Shown: positions 18,003-27,352, numbered from the stretch's first letter. The stretch: DNA of 64,000 nucleotides from BOG-908 sp963848205 (GCA_963848205.1 CAWKCV010000003.1:124001-188000); one strand, 5' to 3'. Numbers and translations are program-made. The notes: generated by a model from the letters alone, not told the origin.

Positions 18003-19058
18003 TCAGGCGACCCGCGCCGTCGTCGCCGTCGTGTTGGCGGCACCACCGGGGCCCACGGCCACGCGCTTGCCGGAGAGCAGCACGCTATGCAGGTCGCTGC
18101 TGAAGTTGCGCACGCGCTCGTTTGCACTCTTGTTGCGGCGCACGAGGAAGTTGTAGCCCAGCACCGCCGGCACCGCGGTCGCCAGACCGATGGCGGTCAT
18201 GATCAGCGCCTCGCCCACCGGGCCCGCGACCTTGTCGATGCTCGCCTGGCCGGCGATGCCGATGGCCGTCAGCGCGTGATAGATACCCCACACGGTGCCG
18301 AACAGGCCCACGAACGGTGCGGTCGAACCCACGGTCGCGAGGAACGCCAGGCCGCCTTGCAGACGCGAACTGATCGTCTCCTGGGCACGCTGGATGCTCA
18401 TCGTCACCCACGTGTGCAGGTCGATCGCGTCCGTCAGCGCGCCTTCATGGTGCTCGGTCGCGTTCAGGCCGTTCTCGGCGATGTAGCGGAAGGGGCTTGC
18501 GGGCTTGAGGCGGTTCACACCCTCGCGCACGCTCGACGTCTTCCAGAAGTCACGCGTGGCGACGTTGCCTGCACGGAACAGGTTGGCCTGCTCGAAGAAC
18601 TTCGTGATCATGATATACCAGGTGCCCAGCGACATGATCGCCAGCAGCACCAGCACCGTCTTGCTGATCGCGTCGCCGGTCTTCCACAGCGCCGAAAGTC
18701 CGTAGGGATTCTCGACCGTCTCGGTGCCGTTGCCGTTATCGGTGCCGGCAGCCGCCGCGGCCGCATTGGCGTCCGGCGCAGGCGTGCCAGGTGCTGCGCC
18801 CGTCGTCGCGGCTCCAGGAGCCGCCGCATCCGGCGTGCCGGGTGCAGGTGCTGCCGCGGTGCCCGGGGCCGCAGGTGCCGCGGCGGTCGCGTCGGCCGGC
18901 GCACCGGGTGCCGGTGCCGTGGCTGGCGCAGGAGCGGCGGCAGTGGCCGGCGCCGGCGCAGGTGCCGGCGCCTGCGCGAAAGCCACGGCGGGCATCATGC
19001 TGGCGGCGCTGAAGGCCAGGGCCGCTGCGAGGGCGGGAAGGCGGGTCGTGTTTTGCAT
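18003..19058 (-). CDS. exbB: TonB-system proton channel ExbB (MotA/TolQ/ExbB family) with long Ala/Pro-rich N-terminus
   Basis: This 351-residue protein is the integral proton channel of the TonB motor. A signal-like hydrophobic N-terminus (about 1-28) is followed by nearly 90 residues of Ala/Pro/Gly repeats (APAPAPATAAAPAPATAPAP). The ExbB core then has three membrane helices (starting at VLVLLAIMSLGTWYIM, FLATVGSTAPFVGLFGTVWG and EALIMTAIGLATAVPAVLGY). The core motifs GLFGTVWGI and GEALIMTAIGLATAVPA are intact. AAGGAG lies just before ATG 19058; a GTG six bases upstream overlaps that site and is less likely. It follows the broken tonB with 2 bp between. Confidence 0.93.
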   Translation of the reverse strand: MQNTTRLPALAAALAFSAASMMPAVAFAQAPAPAPAPATAAAPAPATAPAPGAPADATAAAPAAPGTAAAPAPGTPDAAAPGAATTGAAPGTPAPDANAAAAAAGTDNGNGTETVENPYGLSALWKTGDAISKTVLVLLAIMSLGTWYIMITKFFEQANLFRAGNVATRDFWKTSSVREGVNRLKPASPFRYIAENGLNATEHHEGALTDAIDLHTWVTMSIQRAQETISSRLQGGLAFLATVGSTAPFVGLFGTVWGIYHALTAIGIAGQASIDKVAGPVGEALIMTAIGLATAVPAVLGYNFLVRRNKSANERVRNFSSDLHSVLLSGKRVAVGPGGAANTTATTARVA

Positions 19059-19060
19059 CG

Positions 19061-19773
19061 TCACTCCTTTGAGGCAGGCCGTCCGGCGCCGCCGATATTC
19101 GAAAGAACGGGTAGTAAACGTCCTCTAGCCGCCATCAGCTTGAAGACGATGTTCCACTGATGGCGGGCTGACTGCGGCGTGCCGTTATGTGTTCGCGGGT
19201 GATAGCGTGCTGTCGCTGCACATAGGCCAGTGCGGCGGAGCCGAACGCATTGACCCACCGGACGAGTGATCGAGCTGGCAATTACTCGTCGTGCCATCCG
19301 GGACCCACGTTCACAGGACACGCGAGCGGAACCTTCGCGTTCCTCTTCTTGCATCTGCGGCGGATATTCGAGCGGGGGGCCAGCGATTGACCGTTCGCTC
19401 ACGTCGCGGTCGGGCGCGCCTGTGGCGCCGGCGCCTGAACCGTCGGGTGATACGCCTGCGGGGCTGCCGCATGGCTCACCGCGGTGATCGTCTGCTGCGG
19501 CTTGGGCGGCGGCGTCACATTGATCTCTGGCGGCGGAATGAATGGCGGCGGTGGCGCTGCCAGTTGCGGCGGCGGCGGCGGCGGTGGCGGCGGAGGTGGC
19601 GGCGGCTTGTTGTCCTGCACGATCTTCGTCTCGAGCGGCGCCTTCAGCTTCTCGATGATGTTCGAACCCAGCCCGTTCACCAGCGCGTAGATCAAGACAA
19701 GATGCAGGGCCACCACCACGACCAGACCCACAACATGGCGGGTCGGGTTTCTACCCTGCTCGGCGTAATTCAT
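19061..19773 (-). pseudogene. tonB: TonB energy transducer, C-terminal domain frameshifted
   Basis: The gene starts at ATG 19773 with AAGGAG upstream and encodes the TonB N-terminal membrane anchor (VGLVVVVALHLVLIYALV), a proline-rich spacer with a run of 13 prolines, and IPPPEINVTPPPKPQQT. The frame stops at 19399. The TonB C-terminal domain follows in other frames: VSERSIAGPPLEYPPQM, PDGTTSNCQLDHSSGG, VNAFGSAALAYVQRQ and RYHPRTHNGTPQSARHQWN-IVFKL. Restoring one G in ACGTGAGC near 19402 would rejoin the first break; about four more small indels are needed further on. As written, only a 124-residue protein without receptor-binding domain can be made. This is either a true defect or local sequence error. 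The operon partners exbB and exbD are intact. Confidence 0.85.
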
Positions 19774-19851
19774 GCCGCGCTCTCCTTCATACGACCGTGT
19801 CTCCCCAATGCATGGACCGGAACAGGATCGTGCACGCACTCCCCGCCTGCC

Positions 19852-20100
19852 TCAAGCCTTCCAACCATTCTTTGCAAAAGCCGCGCCGCGTAAAAACCGG
19901 CCCGGGCCGGAGCCTCGGGTCGTGAGACCCTCGCCGCAACCAGGCCTGAACACGCGCGCACGTCGGCGTATCCGCTCGGCACAAGGGAAAAGGCGCGCGT
20001 TGCCGCAAAACGGGCATCCTGCGTCGCAATCGTCGTCGTAATACCCGTAACCCCGCACATGGCTGCGACCATGGCGTGCCTTGTGGCCGGCGCGCTTCAC
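19852..20100 (-). CDS. Possible small cysteine-containing protein
   Basis: A GTG-initiated frame of 82 residues upstream of tonB on the same strand. It reads GYGYYDDDCDAGCPFCGNAR, giving a CxxxCxxC cluster plus two more cysteines (FPC and PGC), and is otherwise Arg/Gly-rich. A weak AAAGGG precedes the start. I know no family for it, and it may be chance coding in GC-rich DNA. The remainder of 19774-20251 is untranslated leader for tonB with no other visible signal. Confidence 0.25.
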   Translation of the reverse strand: MKRAGHKARHGRSHVRGYGYYDDDCDAGCPFCGNARLFPCAERIRRRARVFRPGCGEGLTTRGSGPGRFLRGAAFAKNGWKA

Positions 20101-20251
20101 AGTCGCGCGACCCTTTATCAGTTTTTAACTTTCGAGCAACGCCCCCATCCGGCAGTGCGGCGCGCCGGCAAGCGCCGACGCCGGATCCGGTCGCCGAGCT
20201 CGCTCCGTTCAACCTCGGCGCACTCCGCTGGCCACTTCGCTGGGCAAAACG

Positions 20252-20605
20252 TCAGTCGCACAGCGTCTTCAGCTTGATCAGAAGCGCGCCGGAACTGTCC
20301 TCCCGCACATCCTCGAACTGCGAGAGCTGCACCTCCCCCTGATGAATGATGGCATAGAATTGATGAAATCCGACATATCGCTGCGCGGCGGATTGAAAAT
20401 TCACGAAGCCGCAGACGACCTTGTCGCTGCCCAGATACGGCCGCATCGCGTCGAACCGCCAGATGTTGGTCTCCGGCCTGAGAAAGCGCGCGTGAAACGC
20501 CGCTTCCACCTTGTCGCGCACATCCTGCGGAACCGGCTCGCCCGAAGCCGCCATGCAGGCCAGGCCCGCTACCCCTGCCACCCATAGGCGCACCGCTCGC
20601 ATCAT
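20252..20605 (-). CDS. Secreted hypothetical protein
   Basis: This protein of about 117 residues has a signal peptide (MMRAVRLWVAGVAGLACM, cut near AASGEP). The mature part contains DKVEAAFHARFLRPETNIWR, DKVVCGFVNFQSAAQRYVGF and a C-terminal KLKTLCD. The two cysteines could pair in the periplasm. The motif CGFVNFQSAAQRYVGFHQF resembles small secreted proteins common in Acetobacteraceae-like genomes, with no assigned function. The start at 20605 is chosen for the signal peptide; in-frame ATGs at 20602, 20626 and 20644 are possible. Confidence 0.7.
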   Translation of the reverse strand: MMRAVRLWVAGVAGLACMAASGEPVPQDVRDKVEAAFHARFLRPETNIWRFDAMRPYLGSDKVVCGFVNFQSAAQRYVGFHQFYAIIHQGEVQLSQFEDVREDSSGALLIKLKTLCD

Positions 20606-20758
20606 CCCGATCCCGACCCCAGTCATGCCGGCCGATATACGCAACTCTGCCGCCGCCCAGAAGTGCCGTCACCCTCGCTCACGCACAGCATGCTTGTGGT
20701 TTGCACCCAAGCGCGCCATGTCTGTCGCATGCGCGAACGCGTGCCACAGACGATCGAC

Positions 20759-20989
20759 ATGACGCCCGCCGGCGAGTTCGTCCAGACCGGCGCCCGGCCG
20801 TCTCTCCTGCCGAACAACTGGCCGCTGCGCATCGGCATCGCCGCCGCAATCATCGCCACCCTTGCCGGGGCGGTGACACTGGCCGCTCTTTTCCTGTGGA
20901 TCGCCTCGCTTCTCCTGCCGGTCGCCTTCATCGCCGGCATCGTCGCCTACGGTGCGTTCCGCTACCAACGCTGGCGCAGCCGGAGATAG
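20759..20989 (+). CDS. Small two-helix membrane protein
   Basis: A 76-residue protein starting MTPAGEFVQTG. After a short soluble N-terminus (to about residue 27) come two closely spaced hydrophobic segments (IGIAAAIIATLAGAVTLAAL, then SLLLPVAFIAGIVAYGAF) and a basic tail RYQRWRSRR. This predicts a hairpin in the inner membrane with the tail in the cytoplasm. No family is recognised. Upstream in-frame starts at 20663 or 20690 would add residues without features. It is on the same strand as the nitroreductase, 113 bp ahead. Confidence 0.6.
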   Translation: MTPAGEFVQTGARPSLLPNNWPLRIGIAAAIIATLAGAVTLAALFLWIASLLLPVAFIAGIVAYGAFRYQRWRSRR

Positions 20990-21102
20990 CTGCAAGCAGC
21001 ACCGGCCCGTCGCACCCGGCCTTCCACCGGTCCGCCATTTCGTTCTGGACACGATTCGCCGGCGCCTGCGCCTAGTGCGGATTCCACCAGTCCGGGCCGG
21101 CC

Positions 21103-21885
21103 ATGAACGTCGCAGCCACCGAAGCATCCCACCCAGGCATCTCCCCGATGGGCCGCCGGCGCTACGCCGCGCTCATCGAGATCATGCAACGCCGCAGCAC
21201 CGCGCGCCTGTTCGACCCGTCCCACCCGGTCACGGCGGAAGCCTGCCGCCTCATCCTCGAAGCCGTCCGCCTCTCGCCCTCCGGCGCCAACGCCCAGCCC
21301 TGGCAGTTCGTCTCCGTGCAGGACCTGCCGACGCGCCTGGCCATCTGCGAAGCCCTGCTCGCCGCCCAGGAACGCCGCGCTGCCACCGCCGTGCCGCATG
21401 CCGAATCCGTCTCCACCCCGCACGACTACCGCGGCGTAGCCACTGCGCCGGGTTGCATGGTCATCGCCACCGACTTCCGCCTCTCCTGGGCCTATCCGGG
21501 CCTGATGGACGGCACCGAGCTCGACCAGCGCTACCTCGCCCACGCCGAACGGATCATCCTGCAAAGCGTGGCGGCCGCCACCATGGCCGCCCACCTCGCT
21601 GCCACTGCCCTGGGCTTCCAGACCTGGTGGATCAGCGTGCTGGGCCAGGACGAGCTCCATGCCGACCTGCGCGCGCTGCTCGCCTTGCCGGACGACCTGG
21701 CGATCACCGACATCATGCTGTTCGGCGCCACCCCGCAACCGCCGTTGCGGCGCTGGAAGAAGAAGTGGCACGAGATCGGCAGTACCGATGTGTTCGACAT
21801 GGCCAATTACCGCAGCGTCGATCAGATCGATGCCTGGATGCGGGATGTGCGGGACCGGTTCAAGTGGCTGCCTCGGTTGAGATAG
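21103..21885 (+). CDS. Nitroreductase family protein
   Basis: This 260-residue protein belongs to the FMN-dependent nitroreductase fold. The N-terminal FMN-binding motif RRSTARLFDPSHPV (about residues 30-43), the LSPSGANAQPWQFV motif (about 58-71) and the C-terminal GFQTWWISVLGQDELHADLR region are visible. Such enzymes reduce nitro groups, quinones or enones with NAD(P)H; the physiological substrate is not predictable. Its stop codon is followed 2 bp later by repeat copy 6, beyond which mfd converges. Confidence 0.9.
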   Translation: MNVAATEASHPGISPMGRRRYAALIEIMQRRSTARLFDPSHPVTAEACRLILEAVRLSPSGANAQPWQFVSVQDLPTRLAICEALLAAQERRAATAVPHAESVSTPHDYRGVATAPGCMVIATDFRLSWAYPGLMDGTELDQRYLAHAERIILQSVAAATMAAHLAATALGFQTWWISVLGQDELHADLRALLALPDDLAITDIMLFGATPQPPLRRWKKKWHEIGSTDVFDMANYRSVDQIDAWMRDVRDRFKWLPRLR

Positions 21886-21887
21886 AT

Positions 21888-21931
21888 AAGGAAGCAGTCC
21901 TTTTTTGAAATAAAGGACCAAAAAGCTTTTG
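21888..21931 (-). repeat. Dispersed hairpin repeat, copy 6
   Basis: This copy starts AAGGAAGCAGTCC with a T-run and TGAAATAAAGGACC, and ends AAAAAGCTTTTG. It exactly fills the gap between the nitroreductase stop and the mfd stop. It is close to the consensus. Confidence 0.95.
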
Positions 21932-24900
21932 TTATTGGCTGTTCAGTCGGTCCAGCAGATCGGTTGCGGTGCCGCCGGGCAGGACCAGTCGGTTTTTTCG
22001 TCTTTTCAGGCCGTCGATGTCGGGGAGGTCGCCCTGCATTTCGGCGGCGGCGCCGGCGGGGCCGGCTTCCAGGCGCGTCACGCCAAGCCTGCGGCAAGCC
22101 GCGCGCTGAGCGGCCAGTTCCAGCAGGCTCGCCACCTCGTCGGGCAGCGGCCCGAAACGGTCTTCCAGCTCCTCGCGCAATCCTTCCAGCTCCGTGCCCC
22201 GGCTGAGCCGCGCGTGCAGCGCGATGCGCATCGCCGCATCCGGAATGTAGCGCGCCGGCAGATACGCCGGCACGCTCGCCACCAGATCCGGCTCCCGATC
22301 CTGAACCGTCTCGCCACGCGCCCTGGCCATCGCCTGGCTCAGCAAATGCCTGGCAAGCTCCACGCCCAGCAGCTTGGCATGGCCCGCCTGTGCCTCCCCC
22401 AGCAGATCGCCCGCGCCGCGCTGGTCCAGGTCGCTCGCCGCCACCACGAAGCCGGAACCCAGCCCGTCATGCGCCGCCAGCGCCGCCAGCCGCCTTGCCG
22501 CACCCCGCGTAGGTTTGCGGCTCGGATCGGTGAACAGCCACGCCATCCCGCGTGCCTGCCCGCGCCCCACCCGCCCGCGCAATTGGTGCAGCTGCGCCAG
22601 CCCGAACCGGTCGGCATCCCACACCAGGATCGTGTTCGCCCGCGGTATGTCGAGCCCCGCTTCGATAATGTCGGTGCTCAGCAGCACGTCGCCATGCCCG
22701 TCGGCAAACCCCACCAGTGCCGCATCGAGCGCATCCGGCTTCATCTTCCCGTGCAGCGTCACCACCGACAGGTCAGGCGCCAAGGCCGCGATCCTGCCGG
22801 CCAGCCGGTCCAGATCCTCGATCCGCGGGCACACGCAGAAACTCTGCCCGCCACGCGCATGCTCGCGCAGCAGCGCCGCCTTCACCACCGCCTCGTCCAG
22901 CGTTTCGACCATCGTGCGCACCGGCTGGCGCCTGGCCGGCGGTGTCGCCAGAACCGAGATCGCCTGCAGCCCGGTCAACGCGCCCTCCAGCGTGCGTGGA
23001 ATGGGCGTCGCACTCAGCGTCAATGCATGGATACCCTGCCGCATCTGCGCCAACTGAGCCTTCGCCTTCGCCCCGAACCGCTGCTCCTCGTCGATGATCG
23101 CCAGCGCCAGATCGGCGAACTCCACGCCGCTCGCCAGCGCCTGCGTGCCGACCACCACCCTCAGCTCGCCGCTGGCCAGACGCGCACGCACCCGGCGCCG
23201 CTCCGCCGCCGGCGTCAGCCGCGACAGCCCGGCCACTTCAATATCCAACGGCGCGAACCGCCGCCGGAAACTCGCCAGATGCTGCCGGACCAGCACGGTC
23301 GTCGGCGCCATCACCGCCACCTGACGCCCGCTCAGTGCCGCCGCCGCCGCCGCACGCAACGCCGCCTCCGTCTTGCCGAACCCCACATCGCCGCACAGCA
23401 GCCGGTCCATCGGGTGCGGCCGCGCCAGGTCGGCCGCGATCTCGGCGAACGCGGTCTCCTGATCCGGCGTCGGTGTGAACCCGAACCCCGCGACGAACCG
23501 ATCCATCGGCCTGCGCGGCGGCAGCAGTGCCGGCGCCGGAACATCCGCCCGAGCAGCCACCTGCGCCACCAATGTCCGCGCCGTCTCTTCCAGCGACTGC
23601 AGCACCGCGTCGCGCCGCTTGCCCCAGCTCGTGCCGTCCGCGCGGTCGAGATGCAGCCCCTCGGTCCCGGCACCATAACGCCAGATGCGACCCATCTCGC
23701 GGCACGAGACCAGCTTGCGCGCATCCCCCGCGAACTGCAGCACCAGCCGGTCCTCCGGCGCTCCTGCCGTCACCGTCTCGATCCCGTCGAGCCGCGCCAG
23801 CCCGTAATCCAGATGGACGACCGCATCGCCGATACGCCACGCATGGTCGAACAGCCCGGCCTGACCCGGCCGCGTCGCACGCGGCTCCAGCACGTCGCCG
23901 TCCGCGAGCACGCACGCCTCCGCCGTCGCAAACCCCGTGCTCACACCCTGCGGCAACACGCCGATGCCGCCGGCCGGTAACGCCAGCAGCGCCGCCCAGC
24001 CGTCGATTTCGGCGCAATCCACCCGCAGCGCGCGCGCCAGACGCGGTCCCGACACGCCCACGCGCATCCCTGCTTTCCGCAGCGCACCGACATGCTTTCG
24101 TGCCGCCGCCACCGGATCGCGCGCGGCCCGCAGTCTCGGCACGCTGGCCGTGCACGGCCAGTCCAGCACCTCGCCATCGCGCGCCTGCCAGTCGGCCTGG
24201 CTCACATACAGCCCCTCGGCCGGCAGACCCCGGCCGGTGGCACGCGCCAGCGCCGTCCGTGTATCGTGCGCATCGCGCAGGGCCGCGAAATACATCTCCA
24301 GCCGTTCGCCAACCTGATCGTCCAGCAACAGATGCGCGCCAGGCAGCAGGTCGAACACGCTCACCAGCGGGCCGCACAGCTCGGCCAGGCGATGCTCCAG
24401 CCCCGGCACGCGGGCTGGCATTTCGTCACCCTCGGCAAACACCAGCTCGCTGGCCGGCCCGATCAGGGCGCGGCTCACAGGCCCCAGGGTGCGCTGCGTC
24501 GCCGGGTCGAAACGGTCGATCGCATCCACCGTGCGCTCGCGTCCCGCGCCCGTCATGCGGATGCGCAGCCCCAGGACGCCGGCGGCCGGTATCACGTCGA
24601 ATACTTCGCCCTGCCAGGCTATGTCGCCCGGCCGGTCGGCCTCCTCCTCGCAAGCGTAGCCAAGCCGCTCCAGCGACGCGCGAAACGGCTCCGGACAGAT
24701 CGGCGCGCCCGCCTCGACCGTGATCTCGCGGTAGAAGGACGCCGGCGGCAGTCTCTGCACGACGGCTTCCGGCCCAGCGACCACCAGACGCGTGGCGCCC
24801 AGCGCCATCGCCCGCAGCGCCGCCATCCGCCGTCCCATGACGGCACGCGACGGGCTCACCCGGTCGAACGGCAGGCAATCCCACCCGGGCAGGACCACCG

Positions 24901-25066
24901 CCCCAAGCTCCGGACGCAACGCAAGCGCCGCCGCTGCCAGCCGGGTCGCCTGCGCCTCGCTGTGCGCCAGCAGGATCGCGCGCCCGTCGCCGGGCGCGTT
25001 CTCCAGCCGCGCAACTCCCAGCGCCTCGCTGATCGCGAGCGCCTCCGCCTCGTCAGCCAGCCCCAT
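21932..25066 (-). CDS. mfd: Transcription-repair coupling factor Mfd
   Basis: Mfd releases RNA polymerase stalled at DNA lesions and recruits UvrA. The 1044-residue protein has the UvrB-homology region at the N-terminus (LPGWDCLPFDRVSPS, then DVIPAAG), the RNA polymerase-interacting CarD-like domain near 380-450 (GDAVVHLDYGLARLDGIETV), and RecG-like translocase motifs. These include Walker A CGDVGFGKTE near residue 557, DEEQRFG near 655 and RGRVGRG, followed by the C-terminal TRCF domain. It is about 100 residues shorter than E. coli Mfd, mostly at the N-terminus and in the C-terminal domain, but all motor motifs are present. It converges on the nitroreductase with only the repeat between. 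Confidence 0.97.
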   Translation of the reverse strand: MGLADEAEALAISEALGVARLENAPGDGRAILLAHSEAQATRLAAAALALRPELGAVVLPGWDCLPFDRVSPSRAVMGRRMAALRAMALGATRLVVAGPEAVVQRLPPASFYREITVEAGAPICPEPFRASLERLGYACEEEADRPGDIAWQGEVFDVIPAAGVLGLRIRMTGAGRERTVDAIDRFDPATQRTLGPVSRALIGPASELVFAEGDEMPARVPGLEHRLAELCGPLVSVFDLLPGAHLLLDDQVGERLEMYFAALRDAHDTRTALARATGRGLPAEGLYVSQADWQARDGEVLDWPCTASVPRLRAARDPVAAARKHVGALRKAGMRVGVSGPRLARALRVDCAEIDGWAALLALPAGGIGVLPQGVSTGFATAEACVLADGDVLEPRATRPGQAGLFDHAWRIGDAVVHLDYGLARLDGIETVTAGAPEDRLVLQFAGDARKLVSCREMGRIWRYGAGTEGLHLDRADGTSWGKRRDAVLQSLEETARTLVAQVAARADVPAPALLPPRRPMDRFVAGFGFTPTPDQETAFAEIAADLARPHPMDRLLCGDVGFGKTEAALRAAAAAALSGRQVAVMAPTTVLVRQHLASFRRRFAPLDIEVAGLSRLTPAAERRRVRARLASGELRVVVGTQALASGVEFADLALAIIDEEQRFGAKAKAQLAQMRQGIHALTLSATPIPRTLEGALTGLQAISVLATPPARRQPVRTMVETLDEAVVKAALLREHARGGQSFCVCPRIEDLDRLAGRIAALAPDLSVVTLHGKMKPDALDAALVGFADGHGDVLLSTDIIEAGLDIPRANTILVWDADRFGLAQLHQLRGRVGRGQARGMAWLFTDPSRKPTRGAARRLAALAAHDGLGSGFVVAASDLDQRGAGDLLGEAQAGHAKLLGVELARHLLSQAMARARGETVQDREPDLVASVPAYLPARYIPDAAMRIALHARLSRGTELEGLREELEDRFGPLPDEVASLLELAAQRAACRRLGVTRLEAGPAGAAAEMQGDLPDIDGLKRRKNRLVLPGGTATDLLDRLNSQ

Positions 25067-25115
25067 CAGGCCCGCGCAGCCTCGCTCGTCCGCGCCTGCA
25101 TGAGGTCGGGCTGCC

Positions 25116-26703
25116 TTACTTCTTCAAGCCGAACGCGTAGATCGCCTGGTTGGTCGGCCCGATATTGCCGTAGCCGTCGCCCCAGAAAAGCACGCCGTTG
25201 ACGATCGATGGTGCATCCACCGCCGCGCCGCCGGCCGCGTATGTCCACAGCAATTTGCCGGACAGCTCGTCCAGCGCCACGAAATTGCCGCTCGCGTCGG
25301 CCGCATACATCACGCCGTTGGCGGCACTGATCGCACCTTCCGCACGTGCCTTTGCCCCGAACGGCGGCTTCTGCGTGCGGCTGCTGGCCGTCGCGATCTT
25401 GGCCTGCCTGGCCGTCGTCGGTGTCTGCCACAGCAGCCGCCCGGTCGCCGCATCCAGCGCCGACCAGTAGCCGCCATCGGTCTCCGCATGGCCCATCACC
25501 GAGGTGTAGGTGTAGTTGGCATTCGACGCGGCCACGAAGATGCGCCCGCTATCCACCGCCGAGCCCCACTCGATCCCGCCGCGCGTGCCGCCCGGATTGA
25601 CCTGCGTGCCCCACACGATCGCGCCGCTGTCGCGATTGAACGCCCAATAGACGCCGCTCTTCTGCCCTGCGCCGACCAGGTCGACGAGCTTGCCGCCGAT
25701 ACTCGCACTGAACAGGTTCGGCGCCGAGCCGAAATCGTAGTCCGGCCCATGCGGTTCGGGGCACGGCGTGGCCGGCGGCTGCGAGCTCGTCAGGCAGGAC
25801 ACGGTCCACGTATCCAGCGCTTCGGACCGTTGCACCCACTTGATCGCGCCGGTGAACAGGTCAAGCGACATCACCGAGTTCGAAGTAATCGTTCGGTGCC
25901 GTGCACGCCGCCAAGGCCGCGCCATCCGGCGCCTGCGCCTGGCACGCCGCAACCGAAGCCGGCACCGAGTAATTGTCGCCCGTGCCGGCGAACACCGCCC
26001 GGCGCTTCACGTCGAGCGCCAGATTGCTGCCCCAGACCGCGCCGCCGGTGTAGCCCTGCGGCACCGTGTAGGTCTGCCACAGGATCTCGCCTGTGCGCAG
26101 GCTCACCTCAGCCACCGAACCGCGGAAGCTCGGCACGAACCCCTTCGTCGTCGCCGCCAGCTCTTCCTGCATCGACGACACGCCGACGAGCACGCGTTCA
26201 CCGAAAATCAGCGGCGACGAGGTGATGATGGCGCCCGTGTGTGTGTCCAGCTTGGCCGTCCACAGCAGGTGGCCGTCCGTCTTGCTCAGCGCATACAAAT
26301 TGCCGGCCGCCTGGTCGCCCAGCACGATCTGCGTCGGCCCGATCGCTGGCGCATTGCGCGAGGCCGACATCGGCACACCCGTCACCTGCGGCATCATCAC
26401 ATGCCAGACCACCGCGCCGGTCGCCGCATCAACGCAATAGACCGAGCCGCCACTGTCGGTGGCGTAGATCCGCCCGCCATCCACTGTCGGCGTGCCGGAT
26501 ACCTCACCCGTCGTCTTCAACGTCCAGATTGGCGCCAGGCCGCCAACCGTGCTCGGGCTGAGCGCCGTCTCGGTTTTCGTCGAAGCGCTGTTGGCCAGGC
26601 CGTTGCCGGAGGAAAGCCAGCTTCCCGCAGGCGCTTGCGCCAGTGCGGGCAGGGCCGTGCTCGCCAGCAGTGTAGTCAGATAGGCAATGCGTGAAACCGG
26701 CAT
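25116..26703 (-). pseudogene. PQQ-like beta-propeller protein with a single frameshift
   Basis: The protein reads as an exported beta-propeller of the PQQ-binding-like repeat type. It has a signal peptide (about 1-23, ending ALPALAQ) and repeated blades such as GGRIYATDSGGSVYCVDAATG and GNLYALSKTDGHLLWTAKLD in the first frame. GDNYSVPASVAACQ follows, then LDLFTGAIKWVQ and NFVALDELSGKLLWTYAAGG in the second frame. The frame is lost at about 25878: TTCGAACTCGGTG would read YFESV if one C were removed. ATG 26703 has GGGAGG upstream. Family members include polyvinyl-alcohol-dehydrogenase-like and BamB-like proteins; the substrate is unknown. One indel alone cannot tell real decay from sequencing error. 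Confidence 0.82.
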
Positions 26704-26885
26704 GTTGATAACCTCCCAGGGATCGAGCATGCCGAGTACGATGGTATGTCGACGACACGCGCAGCTCATTTTCGGGTGGATGACGGTTTGACCAGGGAAA
26801 AGGCCGCTTCACGTTCAGGTCAGGCTGCTGAGATAACCGTGAGCGCTATGGCGCGACGCGACGTCAACCCACGCGTTATTGCGTG

Positions 26886-27308
26886 ATGACATCCGACCCG
26901 TTCAACCTCGCACGCTTCGAAAGCGCCCAGTCACCCATCTACAGTCAGGTGCTCGCCGAACTGCGCGCCAGCCGCAAGCAGACTCACTGGATGTGGTTCG
27001 TCTTCCCCCAACTTGCCGGCCTCGGCACCAGCGCCACCGCGCGCCGCTATGCTGTCGGCTCGCTCGCCGAAGCCCAGGCCTATCTCGCGCACAACCTGCT
27101 CGGGCCACGCCTGACCGAGTGCACGCAGCTCACGCTCACGGGCAACGCCCGGTCCGCGCTCGACCTGTTCGGCACGCCGGACGATCTGAAATTTCGCTCC
27201 TGCATGACGCTGTTCCACGCGGCGGGGGAGGGGCCGTTCGGGGAGGCGCTTGCAGCGTTCTTCGACGGGATCGGTGATCCGGTCACGGAGCGATTGCTGC
27301 TAAAGTAG
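26886..27308 (+). CDS. DUF1810 family protein
   Basis: This 140-residue cytosolic protein matches the DUF1810 family. It begins with the conserved FNLARFESAQ...YSQVLAELR block, then KQTHWMWFVFPQLAGLG and YAVGSLAEAQAYLAHNLLGPR, and closes with DLKFRSCMTLFHAAGEG. The biochemical function of this family is unknown. ATG 26886 is three bases after a GTG that could also initiate. Repeat copy 7 begins directly after its TAG. Confidence 0.92.
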   Translation: MTSDPFNLARFESAQSPIYSQVLAELRASRKQTHWMWFVFPQLAGLGTSATARRYAVGSLAEAQAYLAHNLLGPRLTECTQLTLTGNARSALDLFGTPDDLKFRSCMTLFHAAGEGPFGEALAAFFDGIGDPVTERLLLK

Positions 27309-27352
27309 GCAAGCAGTCCTTTCGTGGGGAAAAAAGGACCAAAAAACTCTTG
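27309..27352 (-). repeat. Dispersed hairpin repeat, copy 7
   Basis: This copy contains GCAAGCAGTCC, a disturbed loop (TTTCGTGGGGAAAA), AAGGACC and AAAAAACTCTTG. It fills the gap between the convergent DUF1810 and ispG stop codons with no spare base on either side. Confidence 0.9.

Noticed and set aside
19061..19402. TonB C-terminal domain as a separate gene translationally coupled by GTGA
   Set aside because: The downstream frame keeps TonB sequence only in short pieces; the central motifs lie in other frames, so it would not fold. A broken gene is the simpler reading.
21929..23980. Long plus-strand open frame of about 680 codons
   Set aside because: It is antisense to mfd, with Arg/His-rich composition typical of GC-rich shadow frames.
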